A stretch of DNA of 64,000 nt from Psoroptes ovis (Eukaryota > Arthropoda > Arachnida > Sarcoptiformes > Psoroptidae): contig PQWQ01000012.1 of NCBI GenBank assembly GCA_002943765.1, forward strand, positions 1,804,190 through 1,868,189. Direction: 5' to 3'. A program made the position numbers and the translations under genes. Below are positions 1-11,270 of this stretch, one piece after another; position 1 is the first letter of the stretch, and the number at the start of each line of letters is the position of its first letter. A model generated the notes under the pieces. The model was not told where the DNA came from. It made no database searches and saw nothing but the letters and a program-made list of their open reading frames with translations.

Positions 1-120
1 TGATTAAGTTATTGAATTTTATAAATTAACTGCACTCGAAAAAAAAAACGATGATGGTGATGATGATGATATAAAAACAATGATGATTAGATCAAAATAA
101 AAAGTGAATATCTCTCTCAA

Positions 121-3088
121 TCAAAAAAAATTTTCCGGTAATTTATAATTCAAAAATGATTGCCGTGATTCATGCTCGACAAATGTTGACCATAAATTTG
201 ATTGACAAATAAATTTAAATGGCTGCTCTGTTATTGTTTCCAAATATCTTCGTCGACGACCTATCGTTTCTGGATAATCATCAAAATTGACAATATTTAC
301 AGTATCATTTGAACATTGTTTCAAATATGTTTGCGATTTCATGTCTAACATAAGATTGACATTCAATTCGTTTGTTCGTTTATCACTATTATCATTGTGA
401 TGATTGACATGATTTCGATCATTTGCATTCAATTGTTTTTCAATCCATTTGGCTAATGATGGTTCATTCGTAAAACGTATCGGTCCATCCAATATGTTCC
501 ATGTGGTTGAACATTTCAGCCGTAAACGATTCATTATTGATTGAATGGTTGGTATATAATTGTAACCAATACAGGATAACATTGATCCTTGTTGTTGTAA
601 TTGTTGACAAAACAATGATAATGTTTGAAAATCTCTACATTGAAACATTAAAATTGATTACTTCGGAATCTTTCATTCAAAATCAATAATATTTACCTGA
701 AATGTATTGGATGCAGCTGTTTAAAATGATACCAAACATGATTAAAGTACAATTTGGACAATTTCAATGAAGCAACCACAATTGATAGGCCATGAAAATT
801 TCTTAATTGTCTCAGCAAACAAGCCGATTCTATTAATATCTTCAAAGCACGTATCTGATCGTATAATTGCTGAGGATTTTGAATTGATAAATACCGGCGA
901 ATAACAGCGACAATGGTATCATCGAATTTCAGTAAATTTTCAAGATTCAGACGATTCGTTTGATTGTTCTAAGGTAAAATAAATCAATTCAATTAGAATC
1001 AATGCTAAAACATCATAATTTGAATTTGAATTACCTGATATTTGCTCTTGAATATCAATTTACTGCTCAAATCAAATAAACACGGATACAAATTTTGTTG
1101 AAAATAATTCTGATGATATTTCGTAATGTAAATGGTAAAATGTACAGATGATGAATAATGCTGCAATAATGATGATAATTCACCATAAATGACGTTGGAA
1201 TCATAGTTGAATCGTATCGATGACACTCCATTGGATGCTTGTGATAATTTATTATTAAATGATTGATTTGATCTTGTCGATTTGTTTTTTCCGCTAAATC
1301 TATTGAACCGTATGGATGCGAGTGATTTTTGATTATTCTGAACACCATTATTATAATTGAATTTGATTTTAGGATTTTTAATATTCTTTGATCGATTATT
1401 AAGCGATTTCAAATTAATCGGATATATTTGTTCATCAGTTTTTGAACAAAATTTCAAAGTTTTTGAATTTGATTTCGGTTGAATCAAACACTCTTCAGAT
1501 GACCAACGTTTTAATACTTTAAATTTATCTTCAGAATGTTTTGATAATAAAAGATTTCTCAAATATTGATTTGGATCAATATCAACATAATCAATCGGTT
1601 TACCGATCATCATATCACAGGTTTTGATTGATTGATCAACATTAAAATGTTTGTAAAGATTATTGATTGATGAAAACTCCCATAATGATAAACAATAATC
1701 AGATAGCTTCAATAGATTGCTCCATGATTTGATTTTCAATGTTGATTCATTATTTTTCAATTGATAATTTAAGTATAATGTATTCAATTTAGGATATTCC
1801 AGACAATTTAAAATAGCTTCATTCAGATGATTTTCAAATCGAATCGAATCAACAATGATCGACGATCGTTTATCATTCGATATACCTTCATTTGAATAAT
1901 ATGAATTATTCTTGCCACTATCAAATGAAGATATCCATGATATTGGTGATGGTGTCAATGAAAATGAAGTCAATGTGGTTGTGCCTGTCGATAAGAATGA
2001 TGATGATGATGACAATTTTCGATGTCGATTTTGTTGTTCAGACAATCGAAGATAATTGAATGCTTTCGATGATAAATATGATGGCACATCATGAATATTT
2101 TCATCAAAATCATCCAATTCATCCAAGTTTATCGATTCCAAACTACCAGGAATTTTATTATCAACATTATTTGTCTTCAGATGTTGTTGTTGTTGTTGTG
2201 GTATCGGCTGTTGTTGCATGAGACAATTAATTTTGAAAATTTTTTCATTCGAATTTAATCGTGGTAATTCAACCGATTCAGATGATATGGATGATGATGA
2301 TGATGGCGATGGTGATGGTGATGATGATTCAATATCCAATGATAATAACGATGATGATAATGATGATTTCAAAATGACTAAATTATCTTCATTATTATTA
2401 TTATTATGAGTATATGAACAACCTTTGACATTATCAGATTTATGATTCAAAGATGTCAATGAATAGATACCATGATTATTATTATTGAAAATATTTTGAA
2501 TTTTTTTCAACACATTATTATTGCTTGATAATGATTTCGTCGATACGATTTTGTTTGTCAAATCAAACATATTATTATTATTCGTATATTTCATTTTATT
2601 TGTATCGATATTTGTATTATTATTATCATTGATATTTGGACTAATAATGGCGGTTGTACTAATATTATCGCCACTATGATTGTCGAAATGTTCAATAACG
2701 TTATAATTATCATTGTTATTAATATTATTATTATCATTACCATCGATCATCATCATCATCGTCATCAATTGTAATGGATCCAATGACATTGATTCGATAT
2801 CTAAAATACGACGACGACAAATCAAATTAAATAGACATTTAGACAAATGGAAAACAATGCAAATACAATCAATCAATCATAGATTATCATCGAAAACACT
2901 AATACACAAACAATTGTCTATAATCGAAATAATGATACATAATATCGATTTTTGAAGACTATTGTTCTTGTATTAATTCATATAATTATCATTATCATTG
3001 ATATTATTAAAAGTTAATACTTACTTTCAATCAACTTTGAATCATCATGATCATCGATGACAGATGTTTCAACAATATTCATGCTCAT
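121..3088 (-). CDS. RasGEF (CDC25-like) domain protein, large disordered N-terminal half
   Basis: Four exons on the minus strand: 3088-3025, 2800-1035, 968-697 and 634-121. All joins are GT-AG and phase-consistent, giving 871 residues. The first exon encodes a short start (MSMNIVETSV) and joins in phase to IESMSLDPLQ. Most of exon 2 is Asn/Ser-rich low complexity, but its last third (roughly residues 350-610) looks folded. Exons 3-4 carry RRYLSIQNPQQLYDQIRALK, then LLRQLRNFHGLSIVVASLKL and a W about 10 residues later. This resembles the helical core of Ras-family exchange factors, where a conserved L-x-N-F/Y-x-[SG]-L precedes a W. By family knowledge such proteins load GTP on Ras/Rap/Ral; the degenerate CDC25 fold of NSP/BCAR3 adaptors is the main alternative. 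No SH2, PH or RA domain was seen. Gene structure fairly sure; function tentative. Confidence 0.6.
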
Positions 3089-6000
3089 TGTTTGTTCAAT
3101 ACGATTTCAAAATTTTGATTTGATTCGAAATTTAAAATTTGTTGAAATCGTAATCGGATGATGATGAATTTTTCAAAAATTATTTCAGCTTCAATCAATG
3201 TAATTGATTGGTAATAATTAATCGACAAAATACCAGAAATGTTTGTTCTCTGTCGATATATGATTGTTCAGTGCAAATCAATAATTCAATGGTAAAAAAA
3301 CAAATAAAATACAATTGTCACAATGTATTTGATTGGTGATATATATCATTTCATTTCATTTCATTTTCAAATGACATCATCATCATTGATCATCATTGAA
3401 TTCGACAATTGTCATCAATTGTTATGATTAATTAATTAATTGAAATTGTAATCGATTTGATTCGATTTGATTGTCGATTTTTCTGGATTATTAGCTTGGA
3501 TGATTTTCAATATTTTTTTTCAAACAAAATTCAATTGAATTTTGATTGTTGATTTGTCAATTTCAAATTAAAATCGAATCAATCGATCAAATCAAATCAA
3601 ATGCGATTGAATGAGTCATTTCATTTCATTTATTTTCAATGAAATAAAATGACTGAACTAAGCAAAAATCAAAAATCAAAAGTGAAAAAATTAAATTTAA
3701 AATTTCAAATTCATATTTATCTGCGCGCCGACAATCAAAATACAAATGTAGATGTCAATATATGTGTGTCGTCGTCTTCATCGTCGTCGTCGATAGTTCT
3801 TTGATTGTGTGACCACCACACACTGACAATGACTCTTTTCGATTTTAGATGATGTACTAAAATGCAATGCCTTTATCACCAACCTTTCAAATATCAAATT
3901 TGTACATCAATTTTTTTTTCATTTCCATTGATTTTTGCTGAGTGTTTGGCTTCTGTAATTTGAGAAGTTTTTCTTTTAAAATTTATAAATATTTAAACAA
4001 ACTGTACACCCATACATACACGCGCACCCTTTTAAATCTGTTCGATGTATTGTACATCATACATTTGATACGATGATAATAACGATTGATCAAGATTGAT
4101 CATCATCATCGTCCAGAAATAGATGTACTTGAATTAATGGTGATTAATGAAAAATTTGCCGCAATATTTTTTTCAATTTCCCGATTAAATTCGATTGAAA
4201 TTAATCATAATCAATAGATTGTAATCGATTTGAATATTATCAATTTCTGGTTTCATTTTGTTTGTACACATTATGATTCATTGATTGATTGATTGATTGG
4301 TTTTTGTCAAGTTTTTCTCAACGAATTGATTGATTGAAATTTTTGATTAATTAATTTTTTTCATTAAAATTGATTGAAATTCCTTGGAATTCGAATAAAA
4401 TTCTTTCGAATTGGTGAGCAATTGTATTCACCATACGATTGTAACATTGTCGATGTTTATATTTTCTGATGATAATGATTCAATAATAATTTTATCCATC
4501 GTTATCATCGATTAAGTTTGATCATGAAATCTATCACTTTATCATGGTCGCAAAATGTTGTTTGTAACATTGATTATTTACAATGATATAATAATCATTA
4601 ACCATTTATTCATAATCATTGATTAAGTTTTATTTATATCTTCTAAAGACATGTTTATTGACAAGGTGATCATCATAATCAATTGACATTAATTTACAGC
4701 GACAATCAATGATTGCAACTGCATAATTGATGATAATGATGATGGCGATAAACGGTTTGGAATCGATTAGAAATATCAGAGATGTGTCATTAATATTATT
4801 TAAGATGATCAATGTCTATTATATCAATGAATGATTGACCATCATTATCATCATAAACAAAAAAAATGTCCATTATCATGTTAACCATCAAAAATGTAAC
4901 CATGTTTTCAATGCCTTTTCAACCATTGTATAATTGACTAATCGATTATGATAATGATAATAATGATAATAACATTGACAATTTTTCTTAAATGATAAAT
5001 ATTAACAAAAAAAATATGAATAATCATATATTAATCATAATTATTATCATTTAACTCTTACGAACAATGTACAAGGTAATAACATTCGAATCGATTCAAA
5101 TTTTAATTTTTTTCATTTAATTCGTTAATCAATGTCAAGTCAATGATAATTATCATTGAATTAATATGATCATTCATTGATAACATTTGTCAAATAATAT
5201 GAATGATTATTTGACATTAAATCATTTTCAGCTCATTTGATAATGATAATAATACAGTGAAAATGAGTAAGTCTAACGTTTCATTGCGCAAAAATTATTA
5301 TCAAAATTATTTAATTTTGGTCTTTTTTTTATTTATTTATCTACCCAAAACATTCGTGAATGATTTGGCCGCATATTATAAATCTGATAATCTGTTTATC
5401 AGATTTATCACTTTTATCCATTATCACTTATTTTATTTGAAATATTTTACTTTCTCGAAAATTCACCATTATGAATGATGATAATGATGATTATTATCAT
5501 TTGGCAAAAAATGAAATAATAGTTCATGGATTCATTTGTTGTTTTATTAGGTAAATAAATGACATGGTTAATGTCACCAGGAACCATATTTAACTTTCAA
5601 TTTCAAAGAAATAATGACATTCAAATGATTACGAAATGAATGGAATTATTATTTAATTAATGATGTAATCATAATTGGTTACCTAATTAATCAATCAATC
5701 AAACAATTTATTCGTAAAAACATTGATGTGGTTGCTATGTGTGTCAGTATAATCATTATTATTATTATTATTGATTTTAGCTTTTGTTGTGTGCACATCG
5801 TGCTATTTTCATTAATTTGTTTACATTGTTCTATTAACTTTTAATAAAACAAATTAGTTTCAATATCTTCGGTTAATTACTTAATTAAAATATTTGTGTT
5901 GTCCATTCCACGATCCGTTCTTTGTTCGTTTCATCAAATTCAGAGAAAATTTAAAGAAAAAATAAGATAAAAATTAAAATTAATAAATCGTTCAATCAAA

Positions 6001-6131
6001 ACTGTTTTGTTTACACTCATCATCTGCTCTCATTCAAATCGCGCCAAATCCCATCAAAACAACAATTTAGTACCAGTCATCCAATTGTTTAATTTGTAAT
6101 TGTTCCTATTTTTGGAACAACTTGTATCGAG
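3089..6131. other. AT-rich intergenic DNA
   Basis: About 3 kb of low-complexity AT-rich sequence with short imperfect repeats of ATCATTG/ATTGATT and an (ATT)n run near 5755-5772. No supported gene. The last few hundred bases (about 5900-6131) probably hold the 5' UTR and internal promoter of the following retrotransposon, but its 5' boundary and target duplication could not be located. Confidence 0.5.
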
Positions 6132-7277
6132 ATGGATGACCAAACTCTGGATCAAATCGATACATTCAGAGTCAACGCCTTTAATCTAATAGATCAAATT
6201 TTTCAGGCTCTACTTGAAAAATCTTCATCCAAGAACAAACAACTTAGTAATGTTTTCATCAGTGATTTACAAAACATCGGAAAACAAATCAAAATCAACA
6301 TATCGTCGGCATTGAATTTAGCCATAGAGTCAAAATCAGTAAACGACAACTTGGTAGACAAAATCGAAAAAATCATTGCTAATAATGAAAATAAAAATAA
6401 CGGATCAAATATTTCTTTTGCACAAATAATGAAAGCCCAATCAACGGAGCAATTAATCAAAAACAAAAACAACACCACCGAAGAAACAATTGTAGTATCT
6501 GCTAAGAATAACATCAATCCAGCTACCGTGGTAAAGGAAACATATGAAGCATTAAATCTCATCAGAAACAGAAACAATAACATAAAAATCAACAAAATCA
6601 TAAAAACAAATAAAGGTGCTGTGATTAAAATACCGTCAACTGAAGATGTAGATCAAATCATCAGTGATTTCAACGTTTTGACACCATTATCTACCAACGC
6701 ATCTATACATAAATCCAGAAAACTTGATCCTACTATTGTCTTAAAATCTGTCTCGAAATTAAATAGCTTAAGCGTTATTCCACAAATCATATGTGATCCT
6801 AATCTCAATCCAATCCTTGCAAACTGCGAAAATAAAATGTTGGTCTTATTCGCAATGAAATCAAACACCGATTGCCAGGATATTGTTATGCGAGTTAATC
6901 CACATCTTTACGAAACTATTATGAAACAAGGATACTTATATACTAACTATGAAAAAATTATTGTCAAAAACAAAATCTTGGTGAGACAATGTCAGAATTG
7001 CTTCAGTTTTGATCACAACACCAGAATCTGTAAAAACCCGAAAATATGCAAATGCTGCGGCCAAGGTGATGGAATAAATCACAAGTGCTCTAAAATTCAA
7101 AAGTGCGTAAATTGCTCTGTACACTCTCATCATAAAAACTCATCACACAATCATCTACCCAACAACAACAATTGTCCGATTTACCAACAGCAAACAAATA
7201 GACTTATCAACAAAACAAATTATTCAGGACCCAATCATGACATTGTCACACACACTGCGTCAACACAAAATGTCTAA
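6132..7277 (+). CDS. Retrotransposon ORF1: gag-like RNA-binding protein with zinc knuckles
   Basis: 381 residues. The N-terminal half is Asn/Lys-rich. The middle (about residues 155-285) resembles the domain that precedes the zinc knuckles in Jockey gag proteins. The C-terminus has Cys/His knuckles: CQNCFSFDHNTRIC fits C-x2-C-x4-H-x4-C exactly, followed by the variants CKCCGQGDGINHKC and a third starting CVNC with spaced His and a final C. In this family ORF1 coats the element RNA and carries it to the nucleus. Its TAA stop (7275-7277) overlaps the ATG of ORF2, suggesting coupled translation. Confidence 0.85.
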   Translation: MDDQTLDQIDTFRVNAFNLIDQIFQALLEKSSSKNKQLSNVFISDLQNIGKQIKINISSALNLAIESKSVNDNLVDKIEKIIANNENKNNGSNISFAQIMKAQSTEQLIKNKNNTTEETIVVSAKNNINPATVVKETYEALNLIRNRNNNIKINKIIKTNKGAVIKIPSTEDVDQIISDFNVLTPLSTNASIHKSRKLDPTIVLKSVSKLNSLSVIPQIICDPNLNPILANCENKMLVLFAMKSNTDCQDIVMRVNPHLYETIMKQGYLYTNYEKIIVKNKILVRQCQNCFSFDHNTRICKNPKICKCCGQGDGINHKCSKIQKCVNCSVHSHHKNSSHNHLPNNNNCPIYQQQTNRLINKTNYSGPNHDIVTHTASTQNV

Positions 7278-10200
7278 TAGCAAAATACGAATCATGCAAA
7301 TTAACGTAGCTAAAAGTTCCTTGGCAACGAACGAAATCAAAAACAATATTAGCAAATTTGGTGTAGATTTAATATTATTACAAGAACCATGTAAATTTGG
7401 CAATCAAATTATTTTTGACTTGAAAAGTAAAATTTTGCACCATGAACCCTCAATTGATGCAGATTGCGCTACAGTTGTCATAAGCAAAAATATATCGTAT
7501 AAATTCTTACCAGACATATCAAACTCATATACGACCTCTACAATGATTTTCACCAACACAAAACCAATAATCATCTCAAACTTTTACATACGTCCAAACG
7601 AAATGAATGGTGATCATATAAACTTCATTGAATCACTACTCGTAAAATACTCGGATCTTCCGATATTCATTTGCGGCGACTTCAACTCTCGTAGCACCAT
7701 ATGGTATGACAAAATAACAAATAAAAACGGTCACACATTCAAAAACTTAATCCAGAATAATGACCTGTTGATTCATAACAATAAGACACCAACTTGTCGC
7801 AACTCTAGCATAATTGATCTCACTCTAACCAACACACAAGCTCATAACCTTATCAAAAATTGGACAAATATTGCATGCACGAACCTGACCGATCACAACT
7901 GCATTATCTTTGATATTTGTCTCTCAAAAGATCAATTCCTTTCAAATGTAATTCATTCCACATGGCTATTCAATGAGAAAAAAGCGAATTGGGACTCTTT
8001 CAAAGATTCGTTTGACCATACAAAACTTGATTTACTTACACAATCAGCAATCAATATCACAAACACAAACGAAATTGATTCTGTGATCGATCACATGACC
8101 TCACTCATATTAGAGGCTGCATATACCTCCTTGCCACCTAAAAGTAAATATATAAAATACAATCCTTACCACTGGTGGAACAAACATCTTGAACTTCTTA
8201 AGACACATTTTCATTACGTAAGAAATTTGTACTTTCGACATAAAAACACCGCAACACCAAGAATCAGTAAAAATATATATACAACAATAAGAAACAAATA
8301 CATTTACGAAATTAAAAAAGCTAGAAACTTGAGCTGGAAGACCTTTATTGAAGAAAACGAAAACAAGTCTCCTTACGGACATACATTCAAACTAATTAAA
8401 AACAAACTAAATCCAACGTCGAATGAATTACCAATTTTTAACGTTCCTCCGTTGGAACTAAAAAACAATATATCAGAACTACTGGTCAATTTATTTCCAG
8501 ATGATGTCCAGCATAATGATAACCATCAAAACTCTGAAATCAGAAATTATCGACCTAATTTGATAAATACGGATAGCTTTTCGTGCGATGAGGACAAAAT
8601 CCTATCTATAATAAAAAGATTGAATGTTAAGAAGGCTCCAGGCCCTGATTTCATCAGTAATAACATGATTAGCCATTTAAACTCGAAAATTGTCCCAATA
8701 TTGAATATAATATTTAACAAATGTATTGAATTAGGCTACTACCCATTATCCTGGAAAAAAAGTTGGTTAATCATATTAAAAAAACCACACAAATCTGACT
8801 ACTATACACCTAAATCATATAGGCCAATTTGCCTGACATCTCATATCGGTAAAATATTTGAAAGAATAATCAATACAAATCTCATGAACTATGTATCATC
8901 CAATGACATAATGAGCTCTCGTCAACATGGCTTTATGCCTGGTAAATCGACAATAACTGCCCTACAGACAATAACAAACACTGCTATTCAATATAAAAAT
9001 TGCAGCTATGCTGCCATAATTGCCATTGACATCTCAGGAGCTTTCGATAATTGCTGGCATCCTGCTATCATTCAACAGTTAGATTTATTCAATTTTCCAG
9101 TATACTTGATCCAGCTAATCAGATCATTCTTAGAAAATAGAGAAATAGTTTTCAAATACTCCTCAACGACTGTATCCAAACGCCCCAACAACGGCTGTCC
9201 ACAAGGATCTATAATCTCTCCATTTTTGTGGAATTTACTATTGAACGATTTCCTGAAGAGTTATGACTCTGAACATTCTGAGGTCATTGCATATGCCGAT
9301 GACATAACATTTGTGGTTAAAGGACCCAATATTGAAGTATTGAACAAAAATATCATTGAATGCTTTAAAAACATACATGATTGGTGTGACAAAGTTAAAT
9401 TAAAAATAAGCTTACCTAAAACCAATGTCCTACTGTTGCATAGTGGTTCACGAAACCCATTGTCGTTCAATAATTTACTTGTGAATCCGATCGAATCAGT
9501 TAAAATTCTCGGTGTCTATTTTAAACATCATCGTAACCGTAATAAAATTGATTTCAATTTCCATATACAAAAATCAATCGAAAAATGCACGAGGATAAAA
9601 CAAGCATTATTTGCTTATTGTACAAGAACATCAGGGATAGACTCTCGTAAGAGGCTTATCATTTATAAATCAATTATCTACCCAGCCATCTCTTATGGCA
9701 AGGAAATATGGTACCCATTTATAAATAATAATAGTAAGAAAAAATTAAATACGCTACAATACAACATTCTTCTACGATGTGTACACGCTTACAAGACAAC
9801 ACCATCATCATGTATTCACCTATTAGCCCGTACACCTATCCTGACAGACAAAATATACAATCACCTACACACACCACACACAGACACCTTCAACACACGG
9901 AAAGAAGCAGTAAACAACGCAGACATGAACACCCTACAACAATACATACACAACACAAATAATACATTTCGATTCTTTTTCCCAAATGGAGTTCCAAAAG
10001 ACTTCAACACAAACAAATACACCACACCATTCATAACAAACCATGGTCCTTTCAAGGAATTCCTCCACAGAATTAACCCCACACAACACACTTCTCCACT
10101 ATGCCCATGCGGTACAACACAAACATCTTTACACTTATTACTACATTGTCCACTAACACAACACACACGAACAATTCTCTTTAATGATACAATTACACTT

Positions 10201-10284
10201 ACAAACAAACACAATTATGCAAAACTCACACAATTCTGTAAATATATCACACACAACATAATACACAATAACTCACAACATTAA
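7270..10284 (+). CDS. Retrotransposon ORF2: AP endonuclease plus reverse transcriptase
   Basis: About 1004 residues from the ATG at 7270; an in-frame ATG at 7237 would add 11. The order is: an AP-type endonuclease with QINV, LLQEP, FICGDFNSRS, SIIDLTLTN and LTDHN; then a reverse transcriptase with KKAPGPDFIS, YRPICLTSHIGKIFERI, QHGFMPGKS, AIDISGAFD, GCPQGSIISPFLWN and the catalytic YADD box; then a C-terminal Cys motif, CPCGTTQTSLHLLLHC. The enzyme nicks target DNA and primes reverse transcription there. There is no RNase H, stop or frameshift. The start at 7270 is preferred because it overlaps the ORF1 stop in ATGTCTAA. The last 150 codons are strikingly A+C-rich on the sense strand compared with the rest. 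Confidence 0.92.
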   Translation: MSNSKIRIMQINVAKSSLATNEIKNNISKFGVDLILLQEPCKFGNQIIFDLKSKILHHEPSIDADCATVVISKNISYKFLPDISNSYTTSTMIFTNTKPIIISNFYIRPNEMNGDHINFIESLLVKYSDLPIFICGDFNSRSTIWYDKITNKNGHTFKNLIQNNDLLIHNNKTPTCRNSSIIDLTLTNTQAHNLIKNWTNIACTNLTDHNCIIFDICLSKDQFLSNVIHSTWLFNEKKANWDSFKDSFDHTKLDLLTQSAINITNTNEIDSVIDHMTSLILEAAYTSLPPKSKYIKYNPYHWWNKHLELLKTHFHYVRNLYFRHKNTATPRISKNIYTTIRNKYIYEIKKARNLSWKTFIEENENKSPYGHTFKLIKNKLNPTSNELPIFNVPPLELKNNISELLVNLFPDDVQHNDNHQNSEIRNYRPNLINTDSFSCDEDKILSIIKRLNVKKAPGPDFISNNMISHLNSKIVPILNIIFNKCIELGYYPLSWKKSWLIILKKPHKSDYYTPKSYRPICLTSHIGKIFERIINTNLMNYVSSNDIMSSRQHGFMPGKSTITALQTITNTAIQYKNCSYAAIIAIDISGAFDNCWHPAIIQQLDLFNFPVYLIQLIRSFLENREIVFKYSSTTVSKRPNNGCPQGSIISPFLWNLLLNDFLKSYDSEHSEVIAYADDITFVVKGPNIEVLNKNIIECFKNIHDWCDKVKLKISLPKTNVLLLHSGSRNPLSFNNLLVNPIESVKILGVYFKHHRNRNKIDFNFHIQKSIEKCTRIKQALFAYCTRTSGIDSRKRLIIYKSIIYPAISYGKEIWYPFINNNSKKKLNTLQYNILLRCVHAYKTTPSSCIHLLARTPILTDKIYNHLHTPHTDTFNTRKEAVNNADMNTLQQYIHNTNNTFRFFFPNGVPKDFNTNKYTTPFITNHGPFKEFLHRINPTQHTSPLCPCGTTQTSLHLLLHCPLTQHTRTILFNDTITLTNKHNYAKLTQFCKYITHNIIHNNSQH

Positions 10285-10419
10285 AATACATACATACACA
10301 AAATTTGTTTATACGAGTACATCGTTTCTGAACAATATAATAACTTCACACTAGCATTGTAATTTTAACACTGATGCCATAGTCTTATTGACTTCGCATC
10401 ATCATTAATCCCAAAATTT

Positions 10420-10427
10420 TATTTATT

Positions 10428-10464
<37 letters not shown>
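10420..10464 (+). repeat. (TTTA)n/(TTA)n tail of the retrotransposon
   Basis: A run of TTTA units passes into about nine TTA units. It sits where a non-LTR element's 3' simple-repeat tail is expected, about 140 bp after the ORF2 stop. Jockey and I-type elements often end in such tails rather than pure poly(A). Confidence 0.7.
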
Positions 10465-10465
<1 letters not shown>

Positions 10466-10953
10466 ATGAAATTCATACGCTTTAATGCTATGATAATTCA
10501 ATGGTAATGATGACATAATGATGTCTTCGAAGGCTACGAGCAATGTGTTAACACACAATTGTTAATTCATTGTAATTATGATTATTTAATGAACAAAAAT
10601 TTCGATGCAATAATTTTTGGGTAGATTTTGTGAGTACATGTGTAAAATCCAATTTGAATTCATATCATTTGGTAGTATAATATTTCATTAATATCGATTT
10701 CATGAAGAAATATCTTTAAATAATCATCAAGTAATCACTGGATTCGCTCTTATATCGACACTATGATTACTGTCTAAGATGCAGGGCCGGTCCGACGCGG
10801 GTGCGAAAGTGTGCGAGGCACGCAGGCGGAAGGCGCTCACGACCAGAAAAGGGCGCCTAGATTTCAAAATTAAAATCAGGAATGATTCTTTTCCAATTAA
10901 ATCTATTATTTTGAAAGAAAATGAAGGGTCTCATAATGAATTTTTTGTAGTGG

Positions 10954-11120
10954 TTAACCCTTAGCACTCTAGGCAGTTACAGCGCAAGCGAGCCAGTAGC
11001 TCGACAATTTTCACTTTCATGTCAAATGATCATACAAAGTTGTGACTGAGGGGCGCCTATCGAGTTGCTGCATCACATCTTGTGGTGAGTGAGACTCATC
11101 GCTCGAGTGCAAAGAGTTAA
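10954..11120. mobile_element. piggyBac-like MITE inside the hAT element
   Basis: TTAA occurs at both boundaries (10954-10957 and 11117-11120), the target duplication diagnostic of piggyBac transposition. Inside it the ends are inverted: CCCTTAGCACTC on the left, and CTCTTTGCACTC when the right end is reverse-complemented. The left end resembles published piggyBac-like termini of the CCCTTTGCACTC type. The inserted unit is 159 bp with no coding potential. The sequence on both sides belongs to the outer element. Confidence 0.75.
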
Positions 11121-11270
11121 TTTTATTGTGAATTTTTATTTAGCCTGTGAGAAATCTCCCTGTGTGGCATAAGCTTTCCCGAAAAAAAACTTGCTGACAA
11201 TTTTTTTTAATTAACATTTTTTGCCAAGCAAATTTTACATGCTTTGTCCACGGCGCTTTAGAGCGATTTT

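Larger units (their letters stand above)
6132..10464 (+). mobile_element. Jockey-type non-LTR retrotransposon, both ORFs intact
   Basis: Two complete overlapping ORFs (gag-like ORF1, then endonuclease-reverse transcriptase ORF2) are followed by a short 3' UTR and a (TTA)n tail ending at 10464. There is no RNase H domain and no LTR, which fits the Jockey/CR1-like group. Neither ORF is interrupted, so the copy is young or still competent. The coordinates run from the ORF1 start to the end of the tail; the true 5' end lies upstream and was not resolved. No target duplication was found by eye. Confidence 0.85.

Noticed and set aside
2218..2409. Plus-strand Asp-rich ORF
   Set aside because: Antisense to Ser-rich codons of the RasGEF-like gene.
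5257..5478. 73-codon plus-strand ORF with hydrophobic residues
   Set aside because: Phe/Tyr/Ile-rich composition typical of AT-rich noncoding DNA; no motif, no splice context.
8110..10214. Minus-strand ORFs inside the retrotransposon
   Set aside because: They are antisense to a clearly conserved endonuclease-RT frame; no motifs.
10779..10964. 61-codon ORF at the left hAT end
   Set aside because: It starts in the flanking target duplication, runs through the terminal repeat and ends in the piggyBac-like MITE.
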